A stretch of DNA of 64,000 bases from Lethocerus indicus. Taxonomy: Eukaryota > Arthropoda > Insecta > Hemiptera > Belostomatidae. Of this stretch, positions 23,501-36,033 are shown piece after piece. Location: the NCBI GenBank assembly GCA_019843655.1, contig JACDQD010000007.1:21408365-21472364 (forward strand). The letters are read 5' to 3'. Numbering within the stretch: position 1 is the first letter of the stretch; every line of letters begins with the position of its first letter. The notes under the pieces were generated by a model. The model saw only the letters and a list, made by a program, of their open reading frames with translations. It was not told the DNA's origin and ran no database searches. A program made the position numbers and the translations under genes.

Positions 23501-25449
23501 TCCAATAATAAAATTACACCATTATTTTGATAATAGTAGCATTATTTTAGATATGTTTCACAGTCAAATTATATAAGAATCATTTCTATCTTTCTGTAAT
23601 ACCATTTCAATAATAATATAATACCAATTATTTTCAGTTCTGTATCCCTCCCTAAGGCAGTAAGACCGATATATTTCAAGGTCGATTTTTATTACCACGT
23701 TCCCGAAGTTAGTGGTCATAACCAGTTTCAGTTTCCAGAGAACTGGTCGGTCGTAGATTCGCCGGATTAGAGGTCACGATTGTGGTTTTAATCGGTTTTG
23801 ATTTGATATGTTGGTGCGGCGCTGAAAGTGACTCGAGCATGATGAAATCGGCTAGCGGTAGACAGCGGCCGAAAATATGCGGCCGGGATGAAAACATGTA
23901 TAAAGATGGCGCCCAAATTGTTGGCAGCAAGTTGATCCAAATTGGTGTTGATCTCGAGCGGCGATCCGTGACCCCCATAAATTAGCGAATAACTCGACGG
24001 GACCTCGAGCCCGATCGAGTCCGACTAGCGGAGAGGTAAACGATCAATGAGAAACTGTCGGGAGGCCCACTATAAATAAAGTGTGACAAAGGATCTTTTC
24101 CCTCGAATTGGAATGCAACAGGAATGAGTCGGCTTTAATTGTTTATACATATTGAAGGGGGGAAGACGTTCAAGGATCCTGGCAACGGTCGGCTATCCAT
24201 AATGGGGTCGGTCGGGCGGCGTTTATTTCCTTGAAAATGGCGTAAAATTATTCCTCAAGCACTGGGACTTTGTCGCAATCGAGCGGCATCGGCGAGGGTC
24301 TCTTTTTTACATACCCGATGGCCGCTCGTGCAAACGCCTGTCTAGAAGGGTAAGCCCCCCCATCAATATTTCCTTTAGACTTCTTTCCGGAAAGACACTT
24401 CTTGTTTCTACCGCGTGTGACGCCAATTGACTCTAAAACATGGGAAGATTGATGAAAAGTAGCGTGGATTTGTTGCGCCGCTAGTGGAAACAATTAGAGC
24501 GCTATGAACGTAACAAACGCACCGTGTTAGCATGAGACGCCTCCGCATATTAAAATTATCGCCCTCGGAGTCCTTCGTGTTTGCGCTGAGCAATGTTTCT
24601 TGGAATACTCCGCCTACGTCTGTTCCACTGGATCATGGTCGACTTCAATTATTATTAAAATTCAGGTCGGAATAATTGAATGCGTCGGGTCGGAGCATAC
24701 TAATCGTAAGGACCATCGAGGAAAAGTTTCTTTTTTTGAATACATCTTTTTACCTCGAGCATATTTTTTAGGAGATCCATACAGGCTCTACTCCAATTTA
24801 AAGATATATTTAAACGCTTATTCTATGCCATTTCTGTTTTGTTTTCATTGTTCCATTTATCTAGTATAGGGAATTCAGAATAGGACTTGATCTATATGAA
24901 ATAAGATACTTAATATTTGAAATTAAAAATTAATCGCACAAACATTTTTTAAACAAATACCGTTACAATATAGCCTCCTAAAATTTTGATTTCAAAATAC
25001 GAACTTAGCACAATTTTGAAACCCCATACGATGTAACTAGTCATTCCTGCCGAACATATATTGAACATCAATGTACCACTCATGAATACAATAAGTTCTT
25101 TATACACCTAATTATTTAATCGCTAGTTATTTAGTAATGTTTTTAACTTTTGAGTTTCATAAAAAAAAGTTTAAAACAGTTTGAAATTCAGAATTGAAAT
25201 AGTTTCATATATTCCAGGACAGTTGAAAATATTGTATGACCTATGAATTGTATTTCTGTTCCACAGTTAGTTCCAGTCAAGAGGTTAACTCCATCAAATA
25301 TTTTCAAATTTTAAAATTCAATTCACACCAGGTATAAAATACTAACAGCGTTTAGATACATTTTGTATTCCCTAATGGCTTAATCAGGATTACCAAGGAA
25401 ATCGCGAGTTCAAATAATTTTTGAATAATATCCGTTTATATGTGTCACG
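20519..25449. other. Spacer with GC-rich islands, no supported gene
   Basis: AT-rich sequence alternates with CpG-rich islands at about 21.85-22.3, 23.0-23.35, 23.7-24.1 and 24.2-24.6 kb. The 21.85-22.25 kb island is open in three minus-strand frames at once, which reflects composition rather than coding; it holds CCATATAAATATGG, a MEF2/TATA-like site. Such islands fit regulatory DNA. Confidence 0.45.
21590..21665 (-). mobile_element. Degenerate copy of the MITE-like family
   Basis: Read on the minus strand, GGATGGCGAGAAGGTGAAAC then CGGTTATAAGACTGATTCCG matches the right arm of the 62-kb copy (CATGGCGAGCAGCCGAAACC then GGTCTAGCTAAAGACCAAAT). Only one arm is clear. Confidence 0.35.
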
Positions 25450-25671
25450 ATGGGAGATGATTCTTGGTTGAGAGGTGCTGCATTAGAAGAAGGCAGAGAT
25501 TGCGAGGGCCTAAGGCTCTGCAAAGGCTTATTGTGCATTCCGAACTTGATACAGGGAACTACTGAGGTCCCAGCGCGGTGCTACGCTTCTGCCATGCAGT
25601 GGACACACCGGCCACCCGACACTTATAAGTGCTGTCCAGATCCCCGGAGGGACCTACAATGCGAGTTATAA
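25450..25671 (+). CDS. Cysteine-rich 73-residue frame or exon
   Basis: Seen: from ATG to TAA, seven cysteines spaced C-x5-C-x4-C-x14-C-x16-CC-x8-C. Pieces are DCEGLRLCKGLLCIPNL, PARCYASAMQW and TYKCCPDPRRDLQCEL. The Cys pattern, the CCP motif and the stop shortly after the last Cys argue for a real disulfide-rich domain. There is no signal peptide in this frame, so an upstream exon is expected, or the ATG is internal; I found none with confidence. Known: a C-x(14-16)-CCP-x-C end occurs in single-domain von Willebrand C (Vago-like) proteins, and CCP ends also occur in clip domains. Inferred: a last exon of a secreted Cys-rich protein, family uncertain. The GC content is above the surrounding AT-rich DNA. 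Confidence 0.4.
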   Translation: MGDDSWLRGAALEEGRDCEGLRLCKGLLCIPNLIQGTTEVPARCYASAMQWTHRPPDTYKCCPDPRRDLQCEL

Positions 25672-28600
25672 TGCGACTCTGTCATTAGTCACCCGCAGAC
25701 ACCTCTGTCTTATTAATATAATTTACGATGCAGGAATTTTCAGCACTTATAATTCTTGCGTAAGTCCCTACACTGCTTTGTACCCGATCCGTCGCACGAC
25801 GCGTTCCAGCCCGTTCGAAGAGGAATGGCGACGTCACTCCGGGGGGAGGCATTCCGCTGAATCCGAACTCCCGGGAGTTTATAGCTTCCAGGAAAATGAA
25901 ATCCAATAGAAGAATTATTTTAATTAATTCCACCCAACCCGCAGGTTCTGTTGAGATGTCTTAGACAAAAGGGTGCCTCGACTGGACCAATAATAAAACG
26001 ATCAAGGAACGTTATGTGTTTGCTTTATTTTATCCGGATCCTTATTTATTTGTGGGAGCCACATAAGGGAAAGATCCAATCCGCTCTAATAACCTAGCGG
26101 TGGATAAATCCGCAAGAAAATAATTGCGGCTACGTTACTCTCTTAATGGTCGGGAAGAGCCGAGTTGCGAAACTGTGCCGGCCAGCTCCGAGCCCCGGGG
26201 CGACACGAGTGAACGGAAGCCGCGGTTTACCCGCGAGAGCGTTTCGCTTTGCATATTTTGGTATTCCTGGAACGGGAGGTAAGAAAATCAGCGTGGTATG
26301 AAGAGGCTGGAGAGCCGACTGAGACTACCTGTTTGGCCTCCCGCCAACGGTACCAGCACACATTACGCGCTCCTTGCCCGACCATTAAATTCACTTCCCT
26401 TACTTAACACCGTACGACTCAGATTTTTATTTCCCCTAACCGCCTTCGGTTTATCGTCAGTGTCCCGAAGATATCTCTGTCGACAACGAGCGAACTGAAT
26501 ATTCGGTGGCTACCGGGGGGTACGAGACAAATGGCGCAGATGCATGACAAGGAGGGTCAACTTATTCAATTTAAATCCGGAGAACAAACTCACACACAGA
26601 TTTTACTGTTTTCCGAACAGGCTAACGTTCTGTTCTCCACAACGTACAGAAACATTAGCCTATATCCTATCTAATTTTCTCTGTAGATAATGTTTTGTTC
26701 AACTGCTTTGCCCAGATGCCCAGATTAATTACACACGAAATCACGTTTCCATGTATGTTACTATCCATGTAGCAACCTGAGAGAGGTCCGACTATTAGAA
26801 TCAATAATATGTATTTATTCGGCCATACCACGCTGGAATATTTGCAAATGTCTCGAACGGAGGACAATAAAATCGTAATAAAATTATTCCAAAACCACTA
26901 ATGAGTTACATAATCCCCGCGGAAGGTTTTAATGCAGCCGGTCTGTCGTCCGGGCGAGAGAGACATTTCCCTTTGCCAAAACGAGGAGCGATAATAGCGA
27001 ATACTAATTGGTGAGCGGCCGAGGGGGGCCCAAATATGCGGGGGCCACAGAGCCAAGGAATTCCCTCGTACCACCGCTCCCCATCCCAGGGCCCCATTTC
27101 AAACTGCAAACTGCATCGGCACAATTCCGTTTATACGACAATCGGACCTCGTTGACCTTTGAAGGCAGAGAAACAAAGCAGAAACGCCGACGCGTCTGCC
27201 AAAACCGCAGGTGGTTAAAAAAAAGTAGACTGCACACCGGTAAAATGTGCCCCCGCGAGGGTTTCCTTTCAAAATCTACACTGTCATTTTGTCTTCTACG
27301 GTAGATAAAACGGTTCGTAAACTTAAGAACCACGCGATAAAACCGAAAATCAGAACGAATTTAGCTTGTAACTGCGAATGACTCATATCTCTCGTAACAC
27401 TACTGATAACGCGAAGAAGCCGAAACCGATAGAACAATCCACAGTAGGAAAACATCAGACAGTTTAATACCTTTTAATGTACCAATTTTGGTGCTCCGTG
27501 ACGGTTTGTAATATCAAATTTTCCGATTCAGTACTCTGTTAGGTTTCACTCGGATATTAATATGGATATTTTGTCGATCGGATGCCCTTCGCCGCCTTCA
27601 TCGGTCACCGTATAAATGACTGCAAATCAAATTTCATTAAAATAATATCTTTAGCAATCTGCAGTTGTTGCTTCTCCTTCGAAGCCGACGGTGTCATCAT
27701 GAATCCCGGCGTATAGCCTGACCGATATGTAGTGTAGATATGTAAATCGAAGAAGCATCCCCGTATTTCTAAGGAGTTTTAATGTATTTCAATATGTAAT
27801 CATACTTGCAAAGGATTTAAGTATTATCGCGATTGAATTCGTATTAGAGACCTGTGATTCTGCGTCGTTTCGTTATAAACCAGCTGCACGTGGCGCCTTT
27901 TGAGGGCGTGGGTCATAGTCGAATAAGGGCCGATTCTGATTTGTACAGTATTTTTCAAGAAATTGAAGAAAATCCGTTGAAAATATTCCTTGGGATTAAG
28001 TTGGGAGGGGATGATACAATGGTATTATTACGACGGAAAGAAGATTTGAATTAGATTGGGACGAAGTCCAAGAAACTGTGAAAAACAAACAAGCATACCA
28101 CCTTGACGTTAAAGTCTACGCATATTTTGATCAACGAATTATCGAAGCATAGTTTTGTAGAACGAAAAACCCCATCAATATAAATAGTAGGTATATAAAT
28201 TGTATGTATATATTCTATATTATAAAACGCGGAGTCCTTACTACTCGAATGTTTTCTCGAGCATTGGAAATGCGCGATTGACTCCGATAGGTCGGGGATG
28301 GCGCAGACCCAGGGTTCGCGTCCCGTTCACGCTCATTGGAATTCCGTGGGCGACGCTAATGTGTCAAAATCGCCTTGTTTATTCCACCAATTATGAATGA
28401 ATTGAGTCGTTCGAAAGACTATAAAACACTGTCCGCCCTATTAGTATTCGTCGGAGGGTGAGAGGTCCGAATCAGTTTTGGACAGCCACGTTTCTCTGGA
28501 CCACCCGGGTTCGGCCAGTTTACCTCTGGCCGATAAGCTATAAACATGGCCGGAGGTCCGGTAGAATCGAAAGAGGATAGTGAAGGTTCGGATCATTCCT

Positions 28601-30131
28601 TATCGTTCCTACCATACAAACATCGGCGGTTGCAATTTTAATAATATTTAAAATATTAGACTAATAATATTTGCATGAAATTTACACCTAAATTTTTTTT
28701 CTCATTTATTGTTATAGTCACAACTACAAATTTTTTTTAGATTGTATCTAGTGACACTGCTCTTACTTAACACTCACTCACTGAACTCTCGAAGGAGAAG
28801 CCACCCAATGATGGTACTCCCGCTCCTGCCCTTACTCAGGTTGTAAGGAAATCGCGTGGCCATTTCCGCTTTAGGCGACGCACGGGATTTTCGGGAAAGT
28901 GAAGCGAGGAAAGTTGTTGAATTAAGGGATTGGAATGAAGGGATAGTTTGGAATGGAAGGATTTATACCGGGAAGCTGCTAATTCTCGAACGAATGGGAC
29001 TTTCAGGTCGTTGTGAATTATTCTGTTAGAGACATACGGTGGGGCGTTGGTAATTTTACGAAGGATTATGGATTGTACACCTAAATTATCTGTAAATATA
29101 ACTGAAGTTAAGGGCCTACTAATCGAATCGATGTATATCGTATTCAGAAAGGTAGCGTTAATAGATCACGGTGTTACTTTCACTGAAGGTTGGTCGGTGG
29201 GACATTGGAGCGAGTGACTGGTGGTCCCCGCCCATCGGGAGACGGCCGTAGACATTTATTCAAGACCCGACTGACAATTTCTGACTCATTTGAATGTCAT
29301 TCGAATCTTGCATCGGAGCGGTTTTGCGTGAAAGGAATAAGTGCCCAGTCGGCCGCCCATTTATTACATAATGTGGGTCTCACTCGACACTCTATTCCCC
29401 GACATCAGACATTGAGACAGCTATTACAATGAATTTGGCGGTGGGAATCGATTTACACAGTGGGGACCGAAATATGTTATATCGTGTTAAAACATACATG
29501 AAAAAATACAAGTGTGTAGGTAGATTAAGCACTAAATAATTTTGAGGAAGTATCAGATGAGCCGATGCACTGAAATAAGAAAAGGGAGTAATGAAAAAAA
29601 TTCAATTTAAGAGTAAAGAAATGTCTGATTAACCATTCCCACATCAGCTGCCACAAAGAAATAGGATATATTATGATTGTACGTACAATTGTTGTGTTTG
29701 GTGACCTTTGGTTCGAACACTTCTTCCATCAAAGATTTGCATTAATAAGTGCGGCCTTGTGCACTTGTTTTGTTTTATTTACTAATACATATTATACAGC
29801 ATTTAAGTTAAAATAAATTGGGATTGGGATAATAATGGCGGAAAACAAGTCTAATGTTCATAGTAACTTTATTTTCATTAGTTTTTATAGTAGAGAACCA
29901 CTCGGAATAATTGAAGTAAAAAAATTACCGTATTCGACGATACATTCTATACAAAATTTCATTCTTTTATCACATATAATAAGACGGTTCACATTTCACT
30001 AATGATCACAAACAGTACAGTTTAATATCAAACCGGCAATAGAAATGCAGAGGGGATTTCTCGATAAAACGCATTTAGGCATAAGGCTCGCGTGAACGCA
30101 AATGGCTTCAACTATTCCGAACATCCGTACG
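25672..30131. other. Spacer, no supported gene
   Basis: CpG-rich islands at about 25.8, 26.1-26.5 and 26.9-27.3 kb alternate with AT-rich DNA. Near 26.28 kb a donor-like GGGAG|GTAAGAAAA follows a GC-rich block, which could mark a non-coding first exon. A 66-codon plus-strand frame at 27854-28054 (..FQEIEENPLKIFLGIKLG..) is protein-like but isolated. Islands at 28.45-28.6, 28.8-29.0 and 29.2-29.4 kb have no flanking exon signals. Confidence 0.4.
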
Positions 30132-30137
30132 TTTATT
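30132..30137 (-). terminator. Poly(A) signal of gene E
   Basis: AATAAA on the minus strand (TTTATT on plus), about 65 bases after the gene E stop codon. Confidence 0.6.
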
Positions 30138-30201
30138 TTAATATTGCTGCTTCTATTATTAGTAAACGCGGCGAGAATGGCAATGGCACGGTAACACAAA
30201 A

Positions 30202-33200
30202 TTAGTTGGGATTGGGCAAAGCTTTGTCCGAAGGTTCGACGACAACCAGCCTGTTGCGTCCCTGGCGGTGGGTGGACGAGCTTGAGCCTCCCTTGCCGCG
30301 TACGACCAGGCTCGATTCCACCTTTATCTCGTCGAAAGACGGTATGAACGGCGCTGTAACAGATAAAATTAGCGGATGTTGATTAAAAATAATCGATACA
30401 AATATTACAGGAGCGACCGTGGGGTCTGAAACGTGCGATATGCCGAGTGAACTTCTCCTGGCTTGGGGGGCTTACCCCCCAAATATGAGACTAATATTTG
30501 TCTCTCCCGAAGACCCCCCGATATGTTCTTTTTGTATATTTGAATTCAATCCAAAATTATACCAATAATAGTAGTTTCGCAAATATAGTTTTATGATCGC
30601 TATATTCCCTAAAGTTCACAAGAAATCAATTTTTAAAATGTTCAAACCACTGCGAACTATTCGTTCGTATATTTGAATAGATCTTGTCGAGAGCTTTAAG
30701 ACAATAACATTACATCAGATTTTTAAATATTCAGTAACTCGACACGTCAAGATATCATTGAAACCGAAAAAAGTCCACTCAATCCCCTTTCCGCTATTTT
30801 AAAAAGGCCCGGACTCGCTGTAATTAACCTCGATCGGTACTGAAATCTGAAGAATTCGAAAGTAAAACAAGGTCATCCAATCGGCGGTGGTCTGCGACTT
30901 GCATGGCAATTGGTCAATTGTTCTTCAGTCCACATGTAACCGGACTGTGCATGCACTACACCGATTTTTTCTTATGTGGCGACGCGACACATTTAATCTT
31001 TGGCATTTGGCGCGTAGATTTAAATGAACAGATTTGTCCCCTACAGCTCGAAAACAACAGACCTACTTAAAGAATAAAATATTTTACAACGGAGAAGAAT
31101 ATTTATAAATTAAAATTTAACAATTTACTCTTGTTGTTGGGTATTATTTGTCCAGTCATTTTACCGTAGTCTTGGTAAATAATCAACCTGTAAACTGAGA
31201 CAATTAAAAAGATATCAGCATATTACGAGTTCATTTGGTCATAACAATTCTCCTGAACCACCAGAGAGGAAGGAGCGGATCTTATATATGTATATAATTT
31301 ATTCTAGACCCTTTACTTCGTCAAAGGCAGTTCGTTCGAGAGCCACGATTTCCTCTTTCCACGGGTTAAATCCGGGTTCTCGAGTAAGCGGCTGTCGTAG
31401 ATCAAGATAGTGGGGGGCAGGGGGCGGCTCTTTTATACCTTTCCCGCGATATTATTAGTATTTATTGGAGGGCCTGTCGTGATGTGTGCGGCGTGCGACC
31501 TGAGGCCTGCGGCGGGCGGGGCAAAGGTTCATCGCCCGGTTGGAAAAAAAAAAGCGCCTTGTCGCATCCTCGTTTCCAGGTAGCCGCCAGGGGGACGTCA
31601 CCGAAACAAAATATGCGAAACGTATCCTGTCTATAAAAATGTAAAAACATTTATGACGCCGATAACTGGTAGGGGGAGGATTACTTTAGCAACCTGTCCT
31701 GATTGGACCTAGAGTCGGTCTCATTGTCGATCCCGGATTTATCGATTATAGGAAACGTTCGAAAAAAATGCGATCTACTGTTAAATTGATATCGAAGCCC
31801 AGAAATCCGAAAAGGATTAATGACCGACAACCGATCGCAGTCACCGTACAATAATATTTATTCACGCCATTAACTTTATTCAATGTTCCTGAACTAATAT
31901 ACTCGAACGCTTATTCATTAAAATATATTCTCTCATACAGTTCGGAGAAAGCAGGTCAACTTTATAACGTGAGCATAGAATGTAAATAAAACAAATTGTA
32001 TTCATTGATTTGATATCGAATAACAGACAAATCGAATTAAAGACAATCGTTCGAAGTCACAATACAACGATATTTATTTACGCCAAGAGCGATTATATTA
32101 GATGTCATCCACTTAACTGTATTTAATGCTTTTGAAGCTAGTGTACTCGAACTCTTATTCATTACCAAGTACATACTCAAATACAGTCCATCGATAGGGG
32201 GGGTGATTTTAAGATGTTTCTGGTGCACACATAATTCCAATTATTTTCCATCCGTTTAAATTACACTCCGATAAAACGCCGAAATATTCCAGGATCTACG
32301 ATGTACACGATGACTATCTACTGCGAGTTATAGAGCTCACTCTAGTTTGTGACTCACTGTATAAACTATTGGCCTGACTTAAACAATCCTTTTTGCCATC
32401 GAGAACAAACAAAGGCTTTTCGCGCCTTTGATCAGTGAACAAACAAGGACGTCTGATACGTGTATTGTGTCTCGCAGTTACGTTTCTCTTTAACCACCTT
32501 GACTTTGATCAATGAGCTGACCACATTATCAAAATTCATAGACTAATGAAACTCTACAGGAAGAGAGGTAACGCTTCCCGAGTGCTAATTTATAAAACTC
32601 AATAAGGAAAATATGAAAATAGTAACTTTTTAAATTACAGAACGTTGTACTGAATCATGAAATATCGTTGTTACTACTTAACATGTTCCGATTTTAATCT
32701 AATTTTAATCGATTGACGGTTTCTTTTTATTTCATCTATAATAGAAAGGGGTGCAAGAAAATATGAATACATTAAATATGCGATACATTTCACAGATGTA
32801 TCACAGTTTTTCATTCAAACTACGATGAATAAACCGATCGAATCGAATCAACATTTGAATTATTTATGGTCCAGAATATATATAAGCGGGGAGCGCATAA
32901 AAATATGTTGCAACTTGCAGAGTGTGCCGTTTGGGTCAATAAGATTTGGCAACGGGGTAATGAAACCGTGCACAGAGGGGGCTCCGGAGGGTCGAACAAG
33001 GCTACGGCCTTCGGTGACACGCGCGCCCGCCTACTTCCTTGTATCTCCTTCCGCCCAGCCATCGAAAATATACCAGACCAGCGTCTGAATCAGAACAGGG
33101 ATTTCAGGAACCCAATCAATTTTTAATTGACATTTATTACGGGCGTGGTTTTTTCGAAGAACCCATTAAGCTAAGCCCGAGGACCGAGGATTTTTAAGTC

Positions 33201-35892
33201 GAGCCTTTTAAGGCGAAAGATAACTTCAAAGCGATCGTTTCAAGTATATAAATCAATCGATAGTTTTTTGAAGATATTTACAAAAAAGTTGTTGACGGAA
33301 GGCCGCGATGGTTTCAACATCTCACTAGTTCGATTGCGTTTCCGTTTCCCAATTTTGACTAAGCTAAACCGGTTTGGCTTCCAATCCAAAGTGTTACTAT
33401 TACTATAGAGTACATACCCGAATTTATGTATACAGGATGGCACGAGTAACTTGTACCTTACCCGCTAATATTGCGAGAAATATTTTGAACGGTATCGGGT
33501 TTTTCAATTGAACGATATCCCAGGTCGTGCTTATAGGAAGACCGGTTGGTACCGGTGAATCAGCGCGGACAGGTGTCGATTTTATGGCCGCCGTCAATTG
33601 GGCAATCCCAAGGATGTTATTAACGATGTCTATCTGCTACGCCATTCATCAGAGCAAACAACTTCATTGTCGATGACTAACGCTGGACGCAATTAAAAAT
33701 AGAAAGAAAAACAACCTGTCGGCGCCGATTCATCGATGACAAAGTTAAGGTCGTTTCCCCTTCGGGGAATTTCATTTACTGTTCTATTCTGTTGTTTCCA
33801 ACTCGGAATTAAATAATAGAATATAAGTCCTCGTGATTCTCATTAAATATGGAGTTTAATCCGCGCAATGTAAAGATGTTTAACTCCATGTCCCAAACGC
33901 CATGCTGTCTGAAAGGAAAAGATACACTAATCCCAACCAGACGAATGAACTAAAAAAAAGACCAGGTAAAACGTCTTCCTTATTATTTTAAACGTTATTT
34001 CATTATTAATAATTTACATTATATTAGTAGAAAATTGGTAGTAATTGCACAGTTTATAAACTACAAAAGTATATAGTATATCAGCGTCGTAATTATAAAG
34101 TTCTTCACACGTTTTATTCCAATAGCTATTTACGCAATTATGTAGATGACAACCCCTTCGGCGTGGTACTGCAGAAAAAAATTAGTACGAGTAGCCTTGT
34201 CGTATACCTTATCACAGTGCAGCCGACCCATTCAATACTTGCGGTTTTGACGAAGGAAATACTTCATGCTTTGTTTCCTTTCCAGCCCAAGGTTGTCAAA
34301 GGTGGCTGATTTCATGAACTCAGTCATTGGCGGTTATAGCTAATACACGGACGACTAATAATAAAACTGTAATGTTCTGTTAGAGGAGTGTAACGCTGAA
34401 ATTTCGGGGCAGTCTTCATCTAGGGAATTAATAATGTTAGGTCAATACAGATTTCTACGCCCTGATCACTATTATATTGAGTTTTATAAATTGTACCAGG
34501 TACGGCTATCGAAATAATTTACGATTCCTGGTCGGGGGATTCACCAGGGTTTGCAATACCAACATTCCTGCAATCTCCTGATCCTCTATGCTAACCCGAT
34601 TTCGGACAGTGGAGGGAGATGAATGCATCAGTGATGAAATCACTTAGTGGAGATGTCTTTATACCAGATCTTCTGAGGAGTGAAGGTACAAACAGATATT
34701 TATTAACCCAGTTCCACCTTCTGTGTGCCGTTGTTTCCTGTTCATATCTTCTGTGTGATATTCCCAAATAGGAACCTCCGCCATAATATGGAACCGCCGA
34801 TGGAACCGTATAAGCGATATTTTATTTATAATAATAAATATAATATATCGATTTCTCCGATAGTGAAAAGACTTTGGGGGGAAGCAAGCGTGGGAACCCT
34901 ATTGCTGGATTCCCGGACAGCTGAGCCTCCGCTTTGCAGAAACATGCGCACACCGACGCGTACATCGTACACTCTGATACGGGTACGTGGACAAAGGCGA
35001 ACAGAAAGAAAAGGAGAAAGAGCCGGGTGAGACGACGCGAGAGAGAGAGAGAGGGAGAGAGAGAGGATGAGAGTGAGGGGGGGAACCAGAGACTCGTGTC
35101 CACAATAATAAAGTTGTTGGCGGTCTGGCTGGACATCGCTCCGTGCATTTAACTTGGCCGATGCGACACGACTCGTTTGGAAAAAAATCAAATTTCAAAT
35201 TCCTGATACGTTCGAAAACGATTCCGAAGTAACCGGCCCGATGTATTAAACATCCGGGCACTTTCCCCGCACGAATTATAAAAGAAATAATCCCGACTGG
35301 CCGCGAACAATTCAAATTCTGCTATTCATAAACAAACTCAATTTTTTCCGCTTCAGATGTCTACTATCACCGAACGGTGATAGAAAGAAACCTTCCATAT
35401 AGTTCGGATTCAGAGGCGGAATAACCGTCGATTCAGACCGTAAATCGGAATGGATCGAGGGTTAATAAAACAATCCCGCATGTCCTATTAACAATCTTCT
35501 TATCCTATTAAGAAGAGAACGGTTTTTTTCCACTTCTGAAACCTTTTCACCGATCTCGCTTGTTTTAATTTTACACAACAAGAGGACACGTTTACTACAA
35601 TCCGACAAAAAGTCAAGGGATTATAAGAACAAGGAGTCTTCCTTCAAGGACAACAGTAGACCTTTGCGGGTCCCTTGGAAAATCCTTTAGCCATATGGCC
35701 CCCGGTTAAGGACCTCCGGGGTAGTGTAGCACGGAATAATTTTACAGCTACGGACGCTAAATATAAGTACTCACATCCTTGCGGTATCTGCGGTTTATGG
35801 TTGGCCTGGGGGGCGGCAGAAGCGAGGAAGAAGAGGAGGGCCGAGGCGAGTACGGCCAACAGGAGCGCGGGACAGTGACGGAGGAGCTTCAT
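30202..35892 (-). CDS. Gene E: small secreted peptide, two exons
   Basis: Seen: exon 1 (35892-35775) encodes MKLLRHCPALLLAVLASALL then FFLASAAPQANHKPQIPQG, with a clear signal peptide, and ends in phase 1 at donor GGAT|GTGAGTAC. Exon 2 (30353-30202) follows acceptor TTATCTGTTACAG and joins in phase. It encodes PFIPSFDEIKVESSLVVRGK, GGSSSSTHRQGRNRL and VVVEPSDKALPNPN, then TAA. Total 89 residues, about 60 after signal cleavage; no Cys in the mature part. Basic sites (RGK, GRNR) could be processed, so a peptide precursor is possible, but no known neuropeptide motif was recognised. A TTGCAG acceptor nine bases before the ATG suggests an intron in the leader. More exons could hide in the 5.4-kb intron; the exact phase match argues that none is required. 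Confidence 0.6.
35038..35075. repeat. GA-rich tract
   Basis: Imperfect (GA)n with GGGA interruptions. GA tracts can bind GAGA-type factors. It creates several long Ser/Leu and Arg/Glu frames in this area that are not genes. Confidence 0.7.
35408..35488 (+). repeat. Segment shared with 40.7 kb (CpG-rich copy)
   Basis: By eye this aligns at about 75% over some 75 bases with 40710-40790, for example ACCGTAAATCGGAATGGATC against ACCGTAAATTGAAATGGATC. It lies in the gene E intron. This copy keeps CpG where the other has TpG or CpA. Confidence 0.4.
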
Positions 35893-36015
35893 GGCGACCG
35901 ACTGCAACACAGAATGCACTTCATCGATTATGCAATAACAGCGGATCGAGCGATTCGAAATAACGAGTCGAACCTCTCGACCCGAATCCCTGAACTTTGG
36001 TATTTTAAATGTCAG

Positions 36016-36033
36016 CAGAGAGAGAGAGAGAGA
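36016..36033. repeat. Short (GA)n tract upstream of gene E
   Basis: Nine GA units about 130 bases upstream of the gene E start codon. On the minus strand it is a CT tract in the leader or promoter region. Confidence 0.8.

Larger units (their letters stand above)
30354..35774 (-). other. Intron of gene E (5.4 kb)
   Basis: A long intron between the signal-peptide exon and the last exon. It holds GC-rich islands at about 31.3-31.65, 32.85-33.1 and 34.85-35.15 kb and a GA tract near 35.04 kb, but no exon I can support. Such islands fit intronic enhancers. Confidence 0.45.

Noticed and set aside
25685..25933. Minus-strand frame with a hydrophobic start (82 codons)
   Set aside because: The first codon is GTG, not ATG, and no promoter or splice partner is seen; left uncalled.
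28290..28330. B-box-like CAGGGTTCGCGTCCCG
   Set aside because: No tRNA arms flank it.
34822..35315. Several 100-140-codon frames on both strands
   Set aside because: Composition effect of the GA tract and GC-rich island in the gene E intron.
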